A program made the position numbers and the translations under genes. Positions 1 through 7,471 of a stretch of 18,589 nucleotides of DNA are shown piece by piece; positions within the stretch are counted from its first letter, which is position 1; every line of letters begins with the position of its first letter. The stretch spans positions 1 to 18,589 of the forward strand of contig LADV01000326.1 of the NCBI GenBank assembly GCA_000961805.1. Direction: 5' to 3'. The DNA comes from Peptococcaceae bacterium BRH_c23 (GTDB lineage Bacteria; Bacillota_B; Desulfitobacteriia; Desulfitobacteriales; Desulfitobacteriaceae). Below the pieces are notes generated by a model. The model made no database searches. It had not been told where the DNA came from and saw only the letters and a program-made list of their open reading frames with translations.

Positions 1-927
1 CCGAATATGCCGAAGGAAGGTTGTCCTTTTTGTCCGGGTTCGGGTAAGGTACCTGAAGATTATGATGTTCTTAAATACGATAACGATTTTCCTGCACTTA
101 TGTCTGACCCACCCGAGGCTGATTCTGTAGGGTCTTCCTTATATAAAACTGCGAAAGCGCATGGAAAATGCGAGGTAATCCTCTATTCCCCTAATCATAC
201 CACGACACTTCCAGAGCTTTCTATCGAGCATCTGGAAAAATTAATTGATTTGTGGACGGAACGGTTTGTGGCCCTGAGTCAGGAGCCAAACCATGAATAT
301 ATTATGATTTTCGAGAATCGAGGGGAAGAGTGCGGTGTAACGATGCCTCATCCGCATGGTCAGATTTATGCTTATTCTTGGATTCCTTTGAAAATCCGCA
401 CGGAACTCGAGAATTGCCATACCTATTACACCTCACACGGATCGTGTCTAATTTGTGATATGAATCGAGCAGAATTAGAGTTTCAGAAGCGTGTAATTCA
501 TGAAAATGAGCATTTTTTAGCGTATATTCCGTTCTTTACGGATTACCCATACGGGTTATTTATTGTTAGTAAAAACCATAAGACGGCCTTAAGTGATTTC
601 ACTCGGGAGGAAAAACGTAGTTTAGCTCTCATGCTAAAGTGTATGACGGGTGCCATGGATACTTTATTCAATAGGTTGTTCCCCTATATGATGGTCATTC
701 ATCAACGCCCGGTTCATGGACAGTCTGCAAAGGATTATTATCACTTTCATATTGAATTTTACACACCCTTGAGAGATGAAGGTAAACTAAAATACTATGC
801 TTCTTCTGAAATGGGTGCTTGGGCGCCTGCTAACCCGCAAGCTGTGGAAGAGACGTCCGAATATTTGCGCAAGGCGTTTCAAGATTATCTCGATAAAGAA
901 GGGCGGACCAACGAATGCCTGGACTGA
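1..927 (+). CDS. galT: Galactose-1-phosphate uridylyltransferase, 5'-partial
   Basis: Leloir-pathway enzyme that swaps UMP between UDP-glucose and galactose 1-phosphate, giving glucose 1-phosphate and UDP-galactose in the cytoplasm. The open frame runs off the left edge; the first in-window ATG is at position 7. The family normally has an N-terminal segment before the zinc-binding CPxCPG motif, so the true start is upstream. Numbering from that ATG: CPFCPG at 6-11 (zinc cysteines 6 and 9), SPNH at 61-64 (His64, third zinc ligand) and HPHGQ at 115-119, with His115 the fourth zinc ligand and His117 the nucleophile that carries UMP. A C-terminal HFHIEFY matches the HFHxEFY motif of the second HIT-like domain. 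All catalytic residues are present. The stop overlaps the galK start by 13 bases, indicating translational coupling. galE and galM are not in the window. Confidence 0.95.
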   Translation, partial: PNMPKEGCPFCPGSGKVPEDYDVLKYDNDFPALMSDPPEADSVGSSLYKTAKAHGKCEVILYSPNHTTTLPELSIEHLEKLIDLWTERFVALSQEPNHEYIMIFENRGEECGVTMPHPHGQIYAYSWIPLKIRTELENCHTYYTSHGSCLICDMNRAELEFQKRVIHENEHFLAYIPFFTDYPYGLFIVSKNHKTALSDFTREEKRSLALMLKCMTGAMDTLFNRLFPYMMVIHQRPVHGQSAKDYYHFHIEFYTPLRDEGKLKYYASSEMGAWAPANPQAVEETSEYLRKAFQDYLDKEGRTNECLD

Positions 928-2093
928 ACATACTGAGACAGACCTTTACAAAAGTCTTTGGCTATGGCGATAGCGGAGAGGAACTGCGAGTTTTCTTTGC
1001 CCCAGGTCGAGTAAATTTAATTGGAGAACATACTGATTTCACGGGAGGGTATGTGTTGCCTGCGGCGTTAACATACGGAACCTGGGCGGTTGTTCGTCCT
1101 CGCAAGGATCGAAGGTTTCGTCTTGCTTCGACAAGCTTTCCTGGAAAGGTAGAGATCGACGCGGATAAGGTTATATACCAGCAGGCTGACGGATGGGCAA
1201 ATTATCCCAAAGGGGTCTTCAGTGAATTCAATCAATTGGGTCTGCGCTTATCAGGCTGCGATATTCTGTACGATGGGAATATCCCCAAAGGGGCTGGATT
1301 GTCCTCGTCCGCTTCTATAGAAATGGTGACTGCAATTGCTCTTAAACACATCGAATCTCTCGATTACTCATTAATTGACCTTGCGCAACTGGCTCAGCGC
1401 GCCGAAAATCAATTTGTCGGGCTTAATTGTGGGATTATGGATCAGTTTGCTTCGGGGATGGGACAGGCGGGGAACGCTGTGCTCTTGAAATGTGACACCT
1501 TGGATTATCGCTATGTTCCGCTGGTCTTGGGAGACTATCAACTTGTCATCACCAACTCAAATAAACAGCGAAGTTTGACAGAATCAAAGTATAATCAAAG
1601 AAGGCAAGAGTGCGAGGAAGGGGTTAATATTGTCCAGAAAAACCTTCCTGGGGTTGTTAGTTTGGGTAATCTCTCGCTTGATCAATGGCAAGAGGTACAG
1701 AAGTATGTAACGGTGCCAGAGATTTATAAACGCTTAGACCACGTGATCCATGAAAACGAACGTACTCTAGCTTCAACCTTCGCTTTAGAAGCAGGGAATA
1801 TCCAGGATTTTGGTCAGTATATGATAAAGTCTCACGAGTCTCTGCGTGATCTCTTCGAAGTGACAGGTCCGGAACTAGACACACTTTTTGTTGAGGCACG
1901 TCAGGTCGACGGATGCCTGGGCACGAGAATGACAGGAGCTGGTTTTGGCGGGTGTACCGTGAGTTTGGTTCATAAAGAGGCTGTCAAGGATTTTCAAACG
2001 CAGGTGACGATAGGATATAGGGGCAAGACTGGGCTGACCCCGACATTTTATCATTGCGATAGTGGGGATGGAGCCCGTGAACTAAACAGCTAA
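915..2093 (+). CDS. galK: Galactokinase
   Basis: Phosphorylates alpha-D-galactose with ATP to galactose 1-phosphate, the substrate of the adjacent GalT. The protein has 392 residues, the usual size for bacterial GalK of the GHMP kinase superfamily. Motifs in order: the galactokinase signature PGRVNLIGEHTDFTGG (30-45); the GHMP phosphate loop GAGLSSSAS (126-134); CGIMDQFAS with the predicted catalytic base Asp176; and the C-terminal GHMP motif GTRMTGAGFGGC (336-347). Arg32, which assists phosphoryl transfer in the family, is present. The ATG at 915 lies inside the end of galT and is preceded by an AAGGGCGG-like ribosome site about 8 bases upstream, so the two genes are co-translated. A 39-base gap with no terminator leads to the next gene. 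No key residue is missing. Confidence 0.96.
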   Translation: MPGLNILRQTFTKVFGYGDSGEELRVFFAPGRVNLIGEHTDFTGGYVLPAALTYGTWAVVRPRKDRRFRLASTSFPGKVEIDADKVIYQQADGWANYPKGVFSEFNQLGLRLSGCDILYDGNIPKGAGLSSSASIEMVTAIALKHIESLDYSLIDLAQLAQRAENQFVGLNCGIMDQFASGMGQAGNAVLLKCDTLDYRYVPLVLGDYQLVITNSNKQRSLTESKYNQRRQECEEGVNIVQKNLPGVVSLGNLSLDQWQEVQKYVTVPEIYKRLDHVIHENERTLASTFALEAGNIQDFGQYMIKSHESLRDLFEVTGPELDTLFVEARQVDGCLGTRMTGAGFGGCTVSLVHKEAVKDFQTQVTIGYRGKTGLTPTFYHCDSGDGARELNS

Positions 2094-2132
2094 GAACTGG
2101 CAGCGGCATCAGCGGGAAGGGTTTGATAATTA

Positions 2133-3233
2133 ATGACTACAAAAGGAAAAATCCAGAGAATCAGGAATTTACTAAGAGAGAAGTCTTTAGACGGAGTCCT
2201 TCTCCGTAAACGTCGGAGCTTTTCATGGCTGACGAACGGACGGGTAAACTATATCTTTTCCTCGACAGAGCTAGGAGTAGCGGATTTGTTAGTCTTTGAG
2301 GACAAGGTTTGCTGCATCACGACTAAAATGGAGTTTGCCCGCATACAGGAAGAGGAACTGTCTGATCTGGAAATTGAGTGGATCACGCCAGAGTGGTTTG
2401 AGGGACATCAAGTGGCGATTGACAACTTATGCCAAGGGAAAAAGATGGGGACGGATATGTGCCCAGAAACGGTTCCTCTTACAGCAGGAATAGACCTGAG
2501 CAAGGAATTAGCGGAGCTGTCCTATGTCTTAAGTCTTGAAGAAATTGATCACTATCGATGGTTGTCACAAAACGTTGCTAGAGCTTTGGAAATGACGTGC
2601 CGACAGATTGGACCAGGAATGTCAGAATTCGAGATTCAAGCGCTTCTAACCTCGAAAGTAGTAAGTCTAGGAATCCAACCGCAAGTACTTCTGGTGGCAA
2701 CGGATCAGAGAATTTATAAGTATCGTCATCCCATTCCTACGGAGAAAAAGCTGGAGAATTATGCGATGCTTGTCCTTTGTGGTGAAAAATGGGGCTTAGT
2801 CGCTAGTGCAACTCGCTTTGTTCATTTTGGACCAATCTCGGAGGAACTACAGCAGAATAAACGAAAATTGTTAGAAATTGATCTAGCGTTTAATCTGGCG
2901 ACTCGGCCAGGAGTCCCGATCAAGGATGTTTTTCGGCAAGGTATTGAAGTGTATAGAAAAATGGGCTATGAAGAGGATTGGCGTTCCCTTCATCAAGGCG
3001 GTCCGACAGGGTATGCTTCACGTGAATTTTTGGCTAATTTGAATAGTGAGGGCGTGGTTCAGGATCATCAAGCCTTTGCTTGGAACCCATCCCTCAAAGG
3101 AATAAAATCAGAAGATACAATTTTGGTTACCGAGAATGGGCCGGAATTTTTAACATACACAGGGGAATGGGAGTATATGCGGATGGAGAAAAACGGCCAA
3201 ATTTACCTCCGCCCAGATATCCTGATTCGATAA
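2133..3233 (+). CDS. M24 (Xaa-Pro peptidase fold) family protein with degenerate metal site
   Basis: The 366-residue protein has the two-part layout of aminopeptidase P/prolidase-like M24 proteins: a creatinase-type N-terminal domain (about 1-135) and a C-terminal pita-bread domain (about 140-366). The C-terminal domain is recognisable by HP at 199-200, an ATRF segment at 226-229, HQGGPTGY at 287-294 and EDTILVTENGPEFLT near 327-341. In active M24 enzymes five residues (D, D, H, E, E) bind two metals. By hand alignment the two aspartates fall at Leu215 and Ser225 and the first glutamate at Asn318, while His287 and Glu327 are kept. Classical dinuclear-metal peptidase activity is therefore doubtful. 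The gene sits between galK and a ROK repressor without a terminator, with GGAAGGG about 11 bases before the ATG. It may be a pseudo-enzyme, a non-peptidase hydrolase or a ligand-binding protein; the function is unknown. Confidence 0.8.
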   Translation: MTTKGKIQRIRNLLREKSLDGVLLRKRRSFSWLTNGRVNYIFSSTELGVADLLVFEDKVCCITTKMEFARIQEEELSDLEIEWITPEWFEGHQVAIDNLCQGKKMGTDMCPETVPLTAGIDLSKELAELSYVLSLEEIDHYRWLSQNVARALEMTCRQIGPGMSEFEIQALLTSKVVSLGIQPQVLLVATDQRIYKYRHPIPTEKKLENYAMLVLCGEKWGLVASATRFVHFGPISEELQQNKRKLLEIDLAFNLATRPGVPIKDVFRQGIEVYRKMGYEEDWRSLHQGGPTGYASREFLANLNSEGVVQDHQAFAWNPSLKGIKSEDTILVTENGPEFLTYTGEWEYMRMEKNGQIYLRPDILIR

Positions 3234-3259
3234 TGGAATATCACAATTGGCACAAAAAA

Positions 3260-3274
3260 GGGAGTGAAAGCGTG
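3260..3274 (+). promoter_or_regulatory. Ribosome binding site deciding the GTG start of the ROK repressor
   Basis: GGGAG at 3260-3264 followed 7 bases later by GTG at 3272. The in-frame ATG at 3233 overlaps the preceding stop codon and has no comparable site, and the ATG at 3308 has only a distant GGGAG. This supports the 416-residue form, with coupled starting from 3233 as the alternative. Confidence 0.6.
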
Positions 3275-4522
3275 GGTGAACCAATTTCAGTCGGGAGTTT
3301 TCAGGGCATGAAATCTCTGAATAAATCGGCAATTCTCAATGTCGTCAGGCAGCATGGCCTTATTTCGAGAGCTGAGATAGCAAAATTGACAAAGCTAACT
3401 CCCCCTACAGTTACGAATCTTGTTGGGGAATTAATTGACACAAAATTGGTGGTAGAAACCGATCTGGGTGAGTCTACGGGTGGAAGAAAACCGATTATGC
3501 TCAGAATTAACTCCTCCGCTTTCCATGTGGTTGGCGTTTATGCTGGGCCGAAGAAAGTTAAGGCAGTGGCGGCCACCTTGGATGGAAATGTGATCACCCA
3601 AGTAGAAGCGAGGTATGTAGAAAATCCGACGTGTGAACAGTTCTTGGCAACCCTGGCAGACGTCATCGAAAAGGTTATCGAGAGAGCGAACCCCAAAATG
3701 GAGTCTATTCTAGGAATTGGCGTGGGTATGCATGGCCTTGTCGACTCCGAACAAGGAGTTTCGATTTTTGCTCCTCATCTTAATTTTCGTAACATCGCCA
3801 TCAAAGCGTACCTAGAACATAAATTTGATTTGCCCGTTGAAGTGGAAAATGATATTCGAGCTCAGGCCATCGGAGAAAGTTGGTTTGGTCAAGGGAAGTG
3901 CGTTCCTAATTTTATCTTGTTCCGGGTTGGAACAGGCGTAGGGGCAGGTATTATTTTAGATCATCAGTTGTATCGTGGAACCTCATTCACTGCAGGTGAA
4001 ATAGGGCATACAATCATTGATATCAATGGACCAAAATGCAGCTGTGGTAACTACGGTTGTCTTGAAAGTATGGTAGGCGGGACTGCGCTTGCGGTGAGAG
4101 CCCAGCAGGCCATTCGTTTTGGCAAGAAGTCAATTCTGGAGGATATGGTTAAAGGAAACATCGAGCTTATTGATGGAAAAATGCTCTACTTGGCAGCGCA
4201 GCAAGAGGATCAAGTGGCAATAGACGTGTTAGAAGACACAGGCCGCTATCTTGGAATAGGCATTGCTAATCTGATCAATACTCTCAATCCATCGCTGATT
4301 ATTTTAAGTGGAGGAGTTTTCGGATCCGCTGATTTCATCATGGATTCTTTAAGAAAGACGGTCGAACGTCGGGCTTTAGCAAAACCAGCTCATGCAGTTT
4401 CTATTGTCATCTCGGAATTGGGCGAAAATGCCATCGCTATTGGGGCGCTTACCTTAGTACTGAAAAAAATATTCACATCGACAGGGTTAACTGATGCATT
4501 ATTTGAAACTATCAATGAGTAA
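3272..4522 (+). CDS. ROK-family transcriptional repressor (NagC/XylR type)
   Basis: Sugar-responsive DNA-binding regulator of 416 residues, the usual size for NagC/XylR/Mlc proteins. The N-terminal winged helix-turn-helix (about 17-70) includes LISRAEIAKLTKLTPPTVTN. It is followed by the ROK sugar-kinase-like domain, with VENDIRAQ (Asp194), GTGVGAG, GEIGH (His246) and the zinc motif CSCGNYGCLE (Cys256, 258, 263). The GTG start at 3272 is chosen because GGGAG sits 7 bases upstream and the protein then begins where family members do. An in-frame ATG at 3233 overlaps the stop of the previous gene (TAATG) and would add 13 residues; a much earlier in-frame ATG at 3080 lies deep inside the previous gene and is rejected. 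The gene lies between galactose genes and a sugar importer whose promoter carries an operator-like palindrome, so the importer is its likely target. The inducer may be galactose, arabinose or xylose; the sequence does not say which. Confidence 0.9.
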   Translation: MGEPISVGSFQGMKSLNKSAILNVVRQHGLISRAEIAKLTKLTPPTVTNLVGELIDTKLVVETDLGESTGGRKPIMLRINSSAFHVVGVYAGPKKVKAVAATLDGNVITQVEARYVENPTCEQFLATLADVIEKVIERANPKMESILGIGVGMHGLVDSEQGVSIFAPHLNFRNIAIKAYLEHKFDLPVEVENDIRAQAIGESWFGQGKCVPNFILFRVGTGVGAGIILDHQLYRGTSFTAGEIGHTIIDINGPKCSCGNYGCLESMVGGTALAVRAQQAIRFGKKSILEDMVKGNIELIDGKMLYLAAQQEDQVAIDVLEDTGRYLGIGIANLINTLNPSLIILSGGVFGSADFIMDSLRKTVERRALAKPAHAVSIVISELGENAIAIGALTLVLKKIFTSTGLTDALFETINE

Positions 4523-4546
4523 GTTGTCTTAAAGATAGTGCTTGAC
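4510..4546 (+). promoter_or_regulatory. Composite upstream element, copy 1 (TATCA-N18-AGATAGTGCTTGAC)
   Basis: TATCA at 4510-4514, 18 bases, then AGATAGTGCTTGAC at 4533-4546. The last five bases form the start of the candidate -35 box. The outer CTATC/GATAG pair (4509-4513 and 4534-4538) is an inverted repeat. The same words with the same spacing occur at 8669-8705 before the arabinose operon. The left end overlaps the stop codon region of the ROK gene. Probable regulator-binding site; the binding protein is not identified. Confidence 0.55.
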
Positions 4547-4571
4547 TATTCAGATTCCGGCAATATACAAT
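4542..4571 (+). promoter_or_regulatory. Predicted sigma-A promoter of the sugar importer operon
   Basis: TTGACT at 4542-4547 matches the -35 consensus in five of six positions. TACAAT at 4566-4571 matches the -10 consensus in five of six with an 18-base spacer; TATACA at 4564-4569 with 16 bases is the alternative. The expected transcription start falls near 4578, at the left edge of the palindrome at 4579-4603. This leaves a 5' leader of roughly 145 bases before the importer genes. Confidence 0.65.
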
Positions 4572-4578
4572 ATACCTA

Positions 4579-4603
4579 ACTTAGATAATTTAATTAACTA
4601 AGT
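4579..4603 (+). promoter_or_regulatory. Operator-like 25-bp palindrome, predicted ROK repressor site
   Basis: Near-perfect inverted repeat centred on 4591: ACTTAG at 4579-4584 mirrors CTAAGT at 4598-4603, and TAATT at 4586-4590 mirrors AATTA at 4592-4596. The centre and one position in each arm do not match. TTAG...CTAA outer arms with an AT-rich core are what is known of Bacillus XylR (ROK) operators. It lies right after the predicted -10 box, where a repressor would block transcription. Binding by the ROK protein encoded immediately upstream is an inference. Confidence 0.6.
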
Positions 4604-4723
4604 CTAAGGTTGAGATATTTACTCTTTCGGTTACTATCTTTTGCCAGTATATCTAAAAGAAGTAATGATAACACGGTAAAGGAATAGTGATATATTTCTA
4701 TAAAAAAATAAGGGGGAAAAAGA

Positions 4724-5830
4724 ATGAAAAAGGTCCTGTCAGTTTTAATGCTCTTATTAGTCATGGTCATGACGACAGCCTGCGGTGCAGCGAAACCAGC
4801 AGCTCCAAGCTCAGCTACTCCAAGCCCAACAGTAGAAAGCAATGGTAAAATCGCCGGTATTGCTATGCCCACAAAGACATCCCAGAGATGGATTGACGAT
4901 GGCAATAACATGGTAAAATCCTTGGAAGCACTCGGTTATAAGACTGATTTACAGTATGGTGATAATAATGTACCGAATCAGGTAGCACAGATCGAAAATA
5001 TGATCACGAAAGGCGCAAACGTCTTAGTCATTGCTTCAATTGATGGTACAGCTTTAACAGATGTCTTACAAAAGGCTCATGATGCCAAGATTCCAGTAAT
5101 ATCCTACGACCGACTGATCACGAAGAGCGCTTACGTAGATTACTATGCAACCTTCGATAACTTCAAAGTCGGTGTCCTTCAAGCAGGTTCCATTGAAACA
5201 GCGTTAGGCTTAAAGGATGGAAAAGGACCCTTTAACATTGAATTGTTTGCTGGATCTCCAGATGATAACAATGCTAAATTCTTCTTTGATGGAGCTATGT
5301 CCGTTTTACAGCCGTACATCACGTCTGGTAAATTAGTTGTCAAGAGTGGACAAACAGCTTATGCACAAGTCGGAACCCTAAGATGGGACGGCGCTACCGC
5401 ACAGGCGAGAATGGATAACATACTTAGTAAAAACTATACAACCGCTAAAGTTGATGCAGTCTTATCTCCTTATGATGGTATCAGTATTGGTATCATTTCA
5501 TCCTTGAAGGGCGTCGGCTATGGATCAGCTACTCAAAAAATGCCGATCATCTCAGGACAAGACTGTGAAGTCGCTTCGGTCAAATCAATCATCGCTGGTG
5601 AACAAACCACCTCGATCTTTAAGGACACCAGAGTATTGGCAGCTAAAGCTGCTGAAATGGCAGACTTTGTCCTAAAAGGTAAAACTCCAGTCGTTAATGA
5701 TACAAAAACATATGACACCGGACTTAAAGTTGTTCCTTCCTTCCTCTGTGATCCAGTGGTTGTTGATAAAACAAATTATGAAAAGATCTTAATTGAAAGT
5801 GGATACTATACAGCAGATAAACTCAAGTAA
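4724..5830 (+). CDS. chvE: Sugar ABC transporter substrate-binding lipoprotein, ChvE type
   Basis: Captures monosaccharides outside the membrane and hands them to the MmsAB-type importer encoded next. The protein has 368 residues. A lipoprotein signal peptide (MKK, hydrophobic stretch about 4-16) ends in TTAC with Cys20 as the predicted lipidated residue; the position -3 threonine is less usual than leucine. A Ala/Pro/Ser-rich linker follows, then the periplasmic-binding fold beginning near [15 protein letters not shown]. ChvE-like traits include the early RW, the DGNNM helix, a [12 protein letters not shown] strand-turn and ISYDRLI. ChvE of Agrobacterium binds arabinose, galactose, xylose and other sugars; galKT on one side and araBDA on the other make arabinose and galactose likely here, which is inference. 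The start is well supported: AGGGGG lies 7 bases upstream. A hairpin with a T-tract follows the gene and may lower expression of the downstream transporter genes relative to this one. Confidence 0.88.
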   Translation: MKKVLSVLMLLLVMVMTTACGAAKPAAPSSATPSPTVESNGKIAGIAMPTKTSQRWIDDGNNMVKSLEALGYKTDLQYGDNNVPNQVAQIENMITKGANVLVIASIDGTALTDVLQKAHDAKIPVISYDRLITKSAYVDYYATFDNFKVGVLQAGSIETALGLKDGKGPFNIELFAGSPDDNNAKFFFDGAMSVLQPYITSGKLVVKSGQTAYAQVGTLRWDGATAQARMDNILSKNYTTAKVDAVLSPYDGISIGIISSLKGVGYGSATQKMPIISGQDCEVASVKSIIAGEQTTSIFKDTRVLAAKAAEMADFVLKGKTPVVNDTKTYDTGLKVVPSFLCDPVVVDKTNYEKILIESGYYTADKLK

Positions 5831-5860
5831 AGAATAAAGATTCGTAATTGACTGAATGCT

Positions 5861-5913
5861 ATTTAGTGATGGTGTATATCGATCGTGCTATACCCATCAC
5901 TAAATTATTTTTT
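5861..5913 (+). terminator. Intercistronic hairpin with T-tract between binding protein and ATPase genes
   Basis: Left arm ATTTAGTGATGGTGTATA (5861-5878) pairs with right arm TATACCCATCACTAAAT (5889-5905), giving 17 base pairs with one bulged base and a 10-base loop. It is followed by TTATTTTTT (5905-5913). It is either a leaky intrinsic terminator or a 3' stabilising structure, the usual way to make binding protein in excess over the membrane complex. Confidence 0.75.
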
Positions 5914-5933
5914 ATGGTAGGAGCTGAAATCCT

Positions 5934-7469
5934 ATGGCAGAGACCATTCTCGAAATGAAAAAGATTACTAAAACTTTTCCTGGTGTTAAGGCGCTCAATA
6001 ACGTTAATTTAAAGGTTAGACAAGGAGAGATTCACGCACTAGTTGGGGAAAATGGGGCAGGTAAATCAACACTAATGAAGGTTTTGAGCGGTGTGTATCC
6101 CCACGGGAGCTATACCGGAGACATCCTATTTCATAACAAGTTATGCGAGTTTAAAGATATCAAACAAAGTGAACGCTTAGGGATTGTAATCATTCATCAA
6201 GAGTTGGCTCTAATACCCTTTTTATCGATTGCAGAAAATATCTTTCTTGGAAACGAACGAAGTAACTATGGAATCGTTGACTGGAATGAAACTACAAGGA
6301 GAACAACAGAATTACTTAAAAAAGTCGGATTGAACGAATCCCCAAAGACTCTGATTGCTAATATTGGGGTTGGTAAGCAACAACTCGTTGAAATTGCCAA
6401 GGCTTTATCAAAAGAAGTTAAATTATTAATTTTGGACGAACCCACAGCTGCTTTGAATGAAGATGATAGTCAGAATTTGATCGATCTGATTGCTGAACTT
6501 AAAAGCCAAGGGATTACATCGATCCTTATTTCCCATAAATTAAACGAGATCTCCAAGATTGCTGATTCAATTACGATTATACGCGATGGGACATGCATCG
6601 AAACACTCGATACAAAAAATGATAATATAACGGTCGACAAGATCATCAAAGGTATGGTAGGCAGGGATTTAGTCCATCGTTACCCACCAAGAGAAGCGGA
6701 AATTGGTGAGATCAACTTTGAAGTTAAGAATTGGACGGTCTATCATCCGATAAGCAGTGGACGTAAAGTCTGTGATAATGTCAACATCAATGTTCGTAAA
6801 GGGGAAGTTGTAGGCATTGCTGGCCTTATGGGTGCAGGAAGAACCGAACTTGCTATGAGTATCTTTGGTAAATCCTATGGCAAAAAAATAAGTGGTCAAA
6901 TCTATAAAGACGGTCAAGAAATAAACATCAACAATGTAAATAAGGCTATTAAAAACGGTCTGGCATACGTTACAGAGGACAGAAAAGAATTCGGATTAAT
7001 TTTAATAGATCACATAAAGGCAAATATTTCATTAGCTAATCTGAAGAGAATATCCAAGGGCGGTATCGTCAACGAAAATGAAGAAATTGTGCATTCAGAG
7101 AATTTACGTTCAAAATTAAATATCAAGTGTTCTGGAATCTTGCAGCAAACCGGTAATCTAAGTGGTGGAAACCAACAAAAGGTAGTACTCAGTAAATGGA
7201 TTTTCACTGAACCCGATATATTAATCATGGATGAACCAACCCGAGGCATTGATGTCGGTGCAAAATATGAAATATACACGATTATTAATCAATTAGCAAC
7301 GGAAGGAAAGGGCATATTGCTTATTTCTTCGGAACTTCCTGAATTGCTGGGGATGTGTGATCGGATCTATGTCATGAATGATGGAAAAGTATTAGGAGAG
7401 ATTAGCGCGAAGGAAGCATCTCAGGAAAAAATTATGGAAATGATTATGAAACAGGGGCAGGAGGTATAA
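5934..7469 (+). CDS. mmsA: Multiple-monosaccharide ABC transporter, tandem ATPase
   Basis: Cytoplasmic energy-coupling subunit of 511 residues with two nucleotide-binding domains, the layout of the ribose/xylose/GguA class. Domain 1: Walker A GENGAGKS (38-45), a non-canonical signature around IGVGKQQ (144-150), Walker B LLILDEPT (164-171) and switch His201. Domain 2: a degenerate Walker A GLMGAGRT (297-304), the family motif VTEDRK (346-351), a canonical signature LSGGNQQK (409-416) and Walker [13 protein letters not shown] (431-442). A degenerate second P-loop with an intact second signature is normal for this class, so the composite sites are expected to work. The ATG at 5934 is preceded by GGAG at 5920-5923. 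The stop lies inside the ribosome site of the permease gene, two bases before its start, indicating coupled translation. Specificity comes from the binding protein and context. Confidence 0.92.
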   Translation: MAETILEMKKITKTFPGVKALNNVNLKVRQGEIHALVGENGAGKSTLMKVLSGVYPHGSYTGDILFHNKLCEFKDIKQSERLGIVIIHQELALIPFLSIAENIFLGNERSNYGIVDWNETTRRTTELLKKVGLNESPKTLIANIGVGKQQLVEIAKALSKEVKLLILDEPTAALNEDDSQNLIDLIAELKSQGITSILISHKLNEISKIADSITIIRDGTCIETLDTKNDNITVDKIIKGMVGRDLVHRYPPREAEIGEINFEVKNWTVYHPISSGRKVCDNVNINVRKGEVVGIAGLMGAGRTELAMSIFGKSYGKKISGQIYKDGQEININNVNKAIKNGLAYVTEDRKEFGLILIDHIKANISLANLKRISKGGIVNENEEIVHSENLRSKLNIKCSGILQQTGNLSGGNQQKVVLSKWIFTEPDILIMDEPTRGIDVGAKYEIYTIINQLATEGKGILLISSELPELLGMCDRIYVMNDGKVLGEISAKEASQEKIMEMIMKQGQEV

Positions 7470-7471
7470 GT

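Noticed and set aside
3080..3271. N-terminal extension of the ROK repressor from an ATG at 3080
   Set aside because: It overlaps 154 bases of the M24-fold gene, has no family-like sequence before the winged helix, and a good ribosome site points to GTG 3272.
4594..4911. Minus-strand 105-codon open frame over the importer promoter
   Set aside because: Lies opposite the signal peptide and promoter region, has low-complexity alanine/leucine content and no ribosome site; a shadow of the chvE-type gene.
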